Origin: Ascidia mentula
Lineage: Eukaryota > Chordata > Ascidiacea > Phlebobranchia > Ascidiidae
Assembly (NCBI GenBank): GCA_947561715.1
Contig: OX387203.1
Span: 13,082,001 to 13,146,000 of the forward strand
Length of the DNA: 64,000 nucleotides
Reading direction: 5' to 3'
The notes below the pieces were generated by a model. It was not told the origin of the DNA, made no database searches, and was given only the letters and a program-made list of their open reading frames with translations. Shown here piece by piece: positions 58,295 through 64,000 of the stretch. A program made the position numbers and the translations under genes. Position 1 is the first letter of the stretch. The number at the start of each line of letters is the position of its first letter.

Positions 58295-61200
58295 GGGCTA
58301 CTTTTTCACTACTTAATCGTTTGCAAAGGCCCCCCGCCGTCGTTGCCGCGTCGACGACGCCGGCTCGTGCTCATTATGCCCAATTACTGTCCAGCGGCAG
58401 GCATACTTTTCTGTCGTTGCAAGCGTGGTAATTACCGCTGCACTCTCAGTGTTGAAAATTGCCAATCCACGTGCTTGCCATGTGGCAACCACTCCAAGTG
58501 CCCACCAGGCCAAGCTCCGACCCTCTCCCACCAGTCGACATTCTATTTGAATAAGGTAAGCATCACGCCCTGTCCGGGCTGCTTTTTAACTACTTAATCG
58601 TTTGCAAAGACCCCCTGCCGTCGTTGCCGCGTCGACGACGACTTGTGCTCATTATGCCCAATTACTGTACAGCGGCTAGGCTGCTTTTTTACTTGGGCGC
58701 GCATGATTTTATTTCTATGTGAATAAGTATAGGAGGTGGGAAATGCCCACCGTGTAGACCTCTGTCACAATAGAAATTGTGACGTCACAGAGCATGCTTG
58801 CTCACTATGCCCTATTGCTGTCCAGAGGCTAGGATGCTCTCCTTGTCGATGCAAATGTGACAAATACGGCGGCACTCAGTGTTGAAAATTCCCATTCCAC
58901 GTGCTTGCGATGTCCCAACCACTCAACGTGCCCACCAGGCCAACCTCCGCCCCTCTCCCACCAGTCGACATTCTATTTGAATAAGGTAAGCATCACGCCC
59001 TGTCCGGGCTACTTTTTCACTACTTAATCGTTTGCAAAGGCCCCCCGCCGTCGTTGCCGCGTCGACGACGCCGGCTCGTGCTCATTATGCCCAATTACTG
59101 TCCAGCGGCAGGCATACTTTTCTGTCGTTGCAAGCGTGGTAATTACCGCTGCACTCTCAGTGTTGAAAATTGCCAATCCACGTGCTTGCCATGTGGCAAC
59201 CACTCCAAGTGCCCACCAGGCCAAGCTCCGACCCTCTCCCACCAGTCGACATTCTATTTGAATAAGGTAAGCATCACGCCCTGTCCGGGCTGCTTTTTAA
59301 CTACTTAATCGTTTGCAAAGACCCCCTGCCGTCGTTGCCGCGTCGACGACGACTTGTGCTCATTATGCCCAATTACTGTACAGCGGCTAGGCTGCTTTTT
59401 TACTTGGGCGCGCATGATTTTATTTCTATGTGAATAAGTATAGGAGGTGGGAAATGCCCACCGTGTAGACCTCTGTCACAATAGAAATTGTGACGTCACA
59501 GAGCATGCTTGCTCACTATGCCCTATTGCTGTCCAGAGGCTAGGATGCTCTCCTTGTCGATGCAAATGTGACAAATACGGCGGCACTCAGTGTTGAAAAT
59601 TCCCATTCCACGTGCTTGCGATGTCCCAACCACTCAACGTGCCCACCAGGCCAACCTCCGCCCCTCTCCCACCAGTCGACATTCTATTTGAATAAGGTAA
59701 GCATCACGCCCTGTCCGGGCTACTTTTTCACTACTTAATCGTTTGCAAAGGCCCCCCGCCGTCGTTGCCGCGTCGACGACGCCGGCTCGTGCTCATTATG
59801 CCCAATTACTGTCCAGCGGCAGGCATACTTTTCTGTCGTTGCAAGCGTGGTAATTACCGCTGCACTCTCAGTGTTGAAAATTGCCAATCCACGTGCTTGC
59901 CATGTGGCAACCACTCCAAGTGCCCACCAGGCCAAGCTCCGACCCTCTCCCACCAGTCGACATTCTATTTGAATAAGGTAAGCATCACGCCCTGTCCGGG
60001 CTGCTTTTTAACTACTTAATCGTTTGCAAAGACCCCCTGCCGTCGTTGCCGCGTCGACGACGACTTGTGCTCATTATGCCCAATTACTGTACAGCGGCTA
60101 GGCTGCTTTTTTACTTGGGCGCGCATGATTTTATTTCTATGTGAATAAGTATAGGAGGTGGGAAATGCCCACCGTGTAGACCTCTGTCACAATAGAAATT
60201 GTGACGTCACAGAGCATGCTTGCTCACTATGCCCTATTGCTGTCCAGAGGCTAGGATGCTCTCCTTGTCGATGCAAATGTGACAAATACGGCGGCACTCA
60301 GTGTTGAAAATTCCCATTCCACGTGCTTGCGATGTCCCAACCACTCAACGTGCCCACCAGGCCAACCTCCGCCCCTCTCCCACCAGTCGACATTCTATTT
60401 GAATAAGGTAAGCATCACGCCCTGTCCGGGCTGCTTTTTAACTACTTAATCGTTTGCAAAGACCCCCTGCCGTCGTTGCCGCGTCGACGACGACTTGTGC
60501 TCATTATGCCCAATTACTGTACAGCGGCTAGGCTGCTTTTTTACTTGGGCGCGCATGATTTTATTTCTATGTGAATAAGTATAGGAGGTGGGAAATGCCC
60601 ACCGTGTAGACCTCTGTCACAATAGAAATTGTGACGTCACAGAGCATGCTTGCTCACTATGCCCTATTGCTGTCCAGAGGCTAGGATGCTCTCCTTGTCG
60701 ATGCAAATGTGACAAATACGGCGGCACTCAGTGTTGAAAATTCCCATTCCACGTGCTTGCGATGTCCCAACCACTCAACGTGCCCACCAGGCCAACCTCC
60801 GCCCCTCTCCCACCAGTCGACATTCTATTTGAATAAGGTAAGCATCACGCCCTGTCCGGGCTACTTTTTCACTACTTAATCGTTTGCAAAGGCCCCCCGC
60901 CGTCGTTGCCGCGTCGACGACGCCGGCTCGTGCTCATTATGCCCAATTACTGTCCAGCGGCAGGCATACTTTTCTGTCGTTGCAAGCGTGGTAATTACCG
61001 CTGCACTCTCAGTGTTGAAAATTGCCAATCCACGTGCTTGCCATGTGGCAACCACTCCAAGTGCCCACCAGGCCAAGCTCCGACCCTCTCCCACCAGTCG
61101 ACATTCTATTTGAATAAGGTAAGCATCACGCCCTGTCCGGGCTGCTTTTTAACTACTTAATCGTTTGCAAAGACCCCCTGCCGTCGTTGCCGCGTCGACG

Positions 61201-62873
61201 ACGACTTGTGCTCATTATGCCCAATTACTGTACAGCGGCTAGGCTGCTTTTTTACTTGGGCGCGCATGATTTTATTTCTATGTGAATAAGTATAGGAGGT
61301 GGGAAATGCCCACCGTGTAGACCTCTGTCACAATAGAAATTGTGACGTCACAGAGCATGCTTGCTCACTATGCCCTATTGCTGTCCAGAGGCTAGGATGC
61401 TCTCCTTGTCGATGCAAATGTGACAAATACGGCGGCACTCAGTGTTGAAAATTCCCATTCCACGTGCTTGCGATGTCCCAACCACTCAACGTGCCCACCA
61501 GGCCAACCTCCGCCCCTCTCCCACCAGTCGACATTCTATTTGAATAAGGTAAGCATCACGCCCTGTCCGGGCTACTTTTTCACTACTTAATCGTTTGCAA
61601 AGGCCCCCCGCCGTCGTTGCCGCGTCGACGACGCCGGCTCGTGCTCATTATGCCCAATTACTGTCCAGCGGCAGGCATACTTTTCTGTCGTTGCAAGCGT
61701 GGTAATTACCGCTGCACTCTCAGTGTTGAAAATTGCCAATCCACGTGCTTGCCATGTGGCAACCACTCCAAGTGCCCACCAGGCCAAGCTCCGACCCTCT
61801 CCCACCAGTCGACATTCTATTTGAATAAGGTAAGCATCACGCCCTGTCCGGGCTGCTTTTTAACTACTTAATCGTTTGCAAAGACCCCCTGCCGTCGTTG
61901 CCGCGTCGACGACGACTTGTGCTCATTATGCCCAATTACTGTACAGCGGCTAGGCTGCTTTTTTACTTGGGCGCGCATGATTTTATTTCTATGTGAATAA
62001 GTATAGGAGGTGGGAAATGCCCACCGTGTAGACCTCTGTCACAATAGAAATTGTGACGTCACAGAGCATGCTTGCTCACTATGCCCTATTGCTGTCCAGA
62101 GGCTAGGATGCTCTCCTTGTCGATGCAAATGTGACAAATACGGCGGCACTCAGTGTTGAAAATTCCCATTCCACGTGCTTGCGATGTCCCAACCACTCAA
62201 CGTGCCCACCAGGCCAACCTCCGCCCCTCTCCCACCAGTCGACATTCTATTTGAATAAGGTAAGCATCACGCCCTGTCCGGGCTACTTTTTCACTACTTA
62301 ATCGTTTGCAAAGGCCCCCCGCCGTCGTTGCCGCGTCGACGACGCCGGCTCGTGCTCATTATGCCCAATTACTGTCCAGCGGCAGGCATACTTTTCTGTC
62401 GTTGCAAGCGTGGTAATTACCGCTGCACTCTCAGTGTTGAAAATTGCCAATCCACGTGCTTGCCATGTGGCAACCACTCCAAGTGCCCACCAGGCCAAGC
62501 TCCGACCCTCTCCCACCAGTCGACATTCTATTTGAATAAGGTAAGCATCACGCCCTGTCCGGGCTGCTTTTTAACTACTTAATCGTTTGCAAAGACCCCC
62601 TGCCGTCGTTGCCGCGTCGACGACGACTTGTGCTCATTATGCCCAATTACTGTACAGCGGCTAGGCTGCTTTTTTACTTGGGCGCGCATGATTTTATTTC
62701 TATGTGAATAAGTATAGGAGGTGGGAAATGCCCACCGTGTAGACCTCTGTCACAATAGAAATTGTGACGTCACAGAGCATGCTTGCTCACTATGCCCTAT
62801 TGCTGTCCAGAGGCTAGGATGCTCTCCTTGTCGATGCAAATGTGACAAATACGGCGGCACTCAGTGTTGAAAA
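58295..62873 (+). repeat. SL RNA gene array, start of a third block
   Basis: Cassettes are AB 58295, AB 59006, ABB 59717, AB 60858, AB 61569, A 62280 and a B from 62561 cut by the gap. The order matches the starts of blocks 1 and 2. Twelve complete SL exons are present, all with the GTAAG donor. The segment is 49,247 bp from its equivalent at 9048-13626. Confidence 0.88.
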
Positions 62874-63073
62874 NNNNNNNNNNNNNNNNNNNNNNNNNNN
62901 NNNNNNNNNNNNNNNNNNNNNNNNNNNNNNNNNNNNNNNNNNNNNNNNNNNNNNNNNNNNNNNNNNNNNNNNNNNNNNNNNNNNNNNNNNNNNNNNNNNN
63001 NNNNNNNNNNNNNNNNNNNNNNNNNNNNNNNNNNNNNNNNNNNNNNNNNNNNNNNNNNNNNNNNNNNNNNNNN
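62874..63073. other. Assembly gap (200 N)
   Basis: There are exactly 200 N, a typical placeholder length, inside a B unit. The flanks happen to be consistent with roughly one B unit plus a partial unit, but the true size is unknown. Open frames that appear to cross it are not genes. Confidence 0.97.
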
Positions 63074-64000
63074 TTTTTAACTACTTAATCGTTTGCAAAG
63101 ACCCCCTGCCGTCGTTGCCGCGTCGACGACGACTTGTGCTCATTATGCCCAATTACTGTACAGCGGCTAGGCTGCTTTTTTACTTGGGCGCGCATGATTT
63201 TATTTCTATGTGAATAAGTATAGGAGGTGGGAAATGCCCACCGTGTAGACCTCTGTCACAATAGAAATTGTGACGTCACAGAGCATGCTTGCTCACTATG
63301 CCCTATTGCTGTCCAGAGGCTAGGATGCTCTCCTTGTCGATGCAAATGTGACAAATACGGCGGCACTCAGTGTTGAAAATTCCCATTCCACGTGCTTGCG
63401 ATGTCCCAACCACTCAACGTGCCCACCAGGCCAAGCTCCGCCCCTCTCCCACCAGTCGACATTCTATTTGAATAAGGTAAGCATCACGCCCTGTCCGGGC
63501 TACTTTTTCACTACTTAATCGTTTGCAAAGACCCCCTGCCGGCGTTGCCGCGTCGACGACGACTTGTGCTCATTATGCCCAATTACTGTACAGCGGCTAG
63601 GCTGCTTTTTTACTTGGGCGCGCATGATTTTGTTTCTATGTGAATAAGTATAGGAGGTGGGAAATGCCCACCGTGTAGACCTCTGTCACAATAGAAATTG
63701 TGACGTCACAGAGCATGCTTGCTCACTATGCCCTATTGCTGTCCAGAGGCTAGGATGCTCTCCTTGTCGATGCAAATGTGACAAATACGGCGGCACTCAG
63801 TGTTGAAAATTCCCATTCCACGTGCTTGCGATGTCCCAACCACTCAACGTGCCCACCAGGCCAAGCTCCGCCCCTCTCCCACCAGTCGACATTCTATTTG
63901 AATAAGGTAAGCATCACGCCCTGTCCGGGCTACTTTTTCACTACTTAATCGTTTGCAAAGGCCCCCCGCCGTCGTTGCCGCGTCGACGACGCCGGCTCGT
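63074..64000 (+). repeat. SL RNA gene array right of the gap, diverged units
   Basis: A B unit (start about 63067, inside the gap) ends at 63496. A 430-bp unit at 63497-63926 is a chimera: an A-type leader, TACTTTTTCAC, joined to a B body. An A unit starts at 63927 and is cut by the window end. Both B units read CCAAGCTCCG (G at 63435 and 63865) where the main array's B units have CCAACCTCCG. The chimera also has changes at 63542 (T to G) and 63632 (A to G). SL exons at 63461-63476 and 63891-63906 are intact. Confidence 0.85.

Noticed and set aside
62842..63213. Open frames crossing the N gap
   Set aside because: They are translated through unknown bases and are not evidence of a gene.
1..64000. 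Simple centromeric or telomeric satellite
   Set aside because: The units contain a defined RNA gene with exon, donor and stem-loop. No telomeric short repeat is present. Location on the chromosome cannot be judged from the window.

Overview
The window is almost entirely a tandem array of spliced-leader (SL) RNA genes, interrupted by two copies of one APE-type non-LTR retrotransposon (LINE). Every complete array unit ends with the 16-nt sequence ATTCTATTTGAATAAG followed directly by a GTAAG splice donor, a short GC stem-loop and a T-run. I recognise this 16-mer as the trans-spliced leader of Ciona. The window is therefore most likely from an ascidian tunicate, Ciona or a close relative. The species is not resolved: the units here (281, 280 and 430 bp) differ from the roughly 264-bp SL unit I recall for C. 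intestinalis. No ordinary host protein gene, tRNA or rRNA was recognised.

Units and order. Unit A is 281 bp, A' is a 280-bp variant of A, and B is 430 bp. They are combined into cassettes AB (711 bp), ABB (1141), AA'B (991) and AA'BB (1421). By unit counting the window holds about 145 SL exons, two of them in genes broken by the LINE. Cassette order is conserved over long distances. Block 1 (9048-29530, 20,483 bp) and block 2 (29531-52577) have the same order, except that block 2 carries an AB-AB-ABB triplet (2,563 bp) twice where block 1 has it once. The segment 1-3330 matches the end of such a block, and 58295-62873 matches its start.

Retrotransposons. The copies at 3331-9047 and 52578-58294 are 49,247 bp apart, and their translated proteins are identical. 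Each has a possible TATA box and splice acceptors near its 5' end. ORF1 encodes a gag-like protein with a CCHC knuckle and a Cys-rich tail. ORF2 encodes an APE endonuclease, a reverse transcriptase and a C-terminal CCHC motif. The 3' UTR contains internal repeats and ends in a stem-loop and AATAAA, with no poly(A) tail. Both copies lie in the sense direction inside an SL RNA gene, between the loop and the 3' arm of its stem-loop, with no evident target-site duplication. The broken SL gene keeps its promoter-side sequence and exon, but its donor reads GC instead of GT. The equivalent site between blocks 1 and 2 (29530/29531) is empty, so a filled and an empty site can be compared directly.

Right end. 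An assembly gap of exactly 200 N lies at 62874-63073. Beyond it the array continues with slightly diverged and chimeric B units. The near-identity of repeats at every scale means that copy number and long-range order depend on assembly quality.

How the parts may work together (inference). SL promoters probably make the short donor RNA for trans-splicing. The LINE sits where an SL promoter could transcribe it, behind a retained leader exon with a plausible GC donor.
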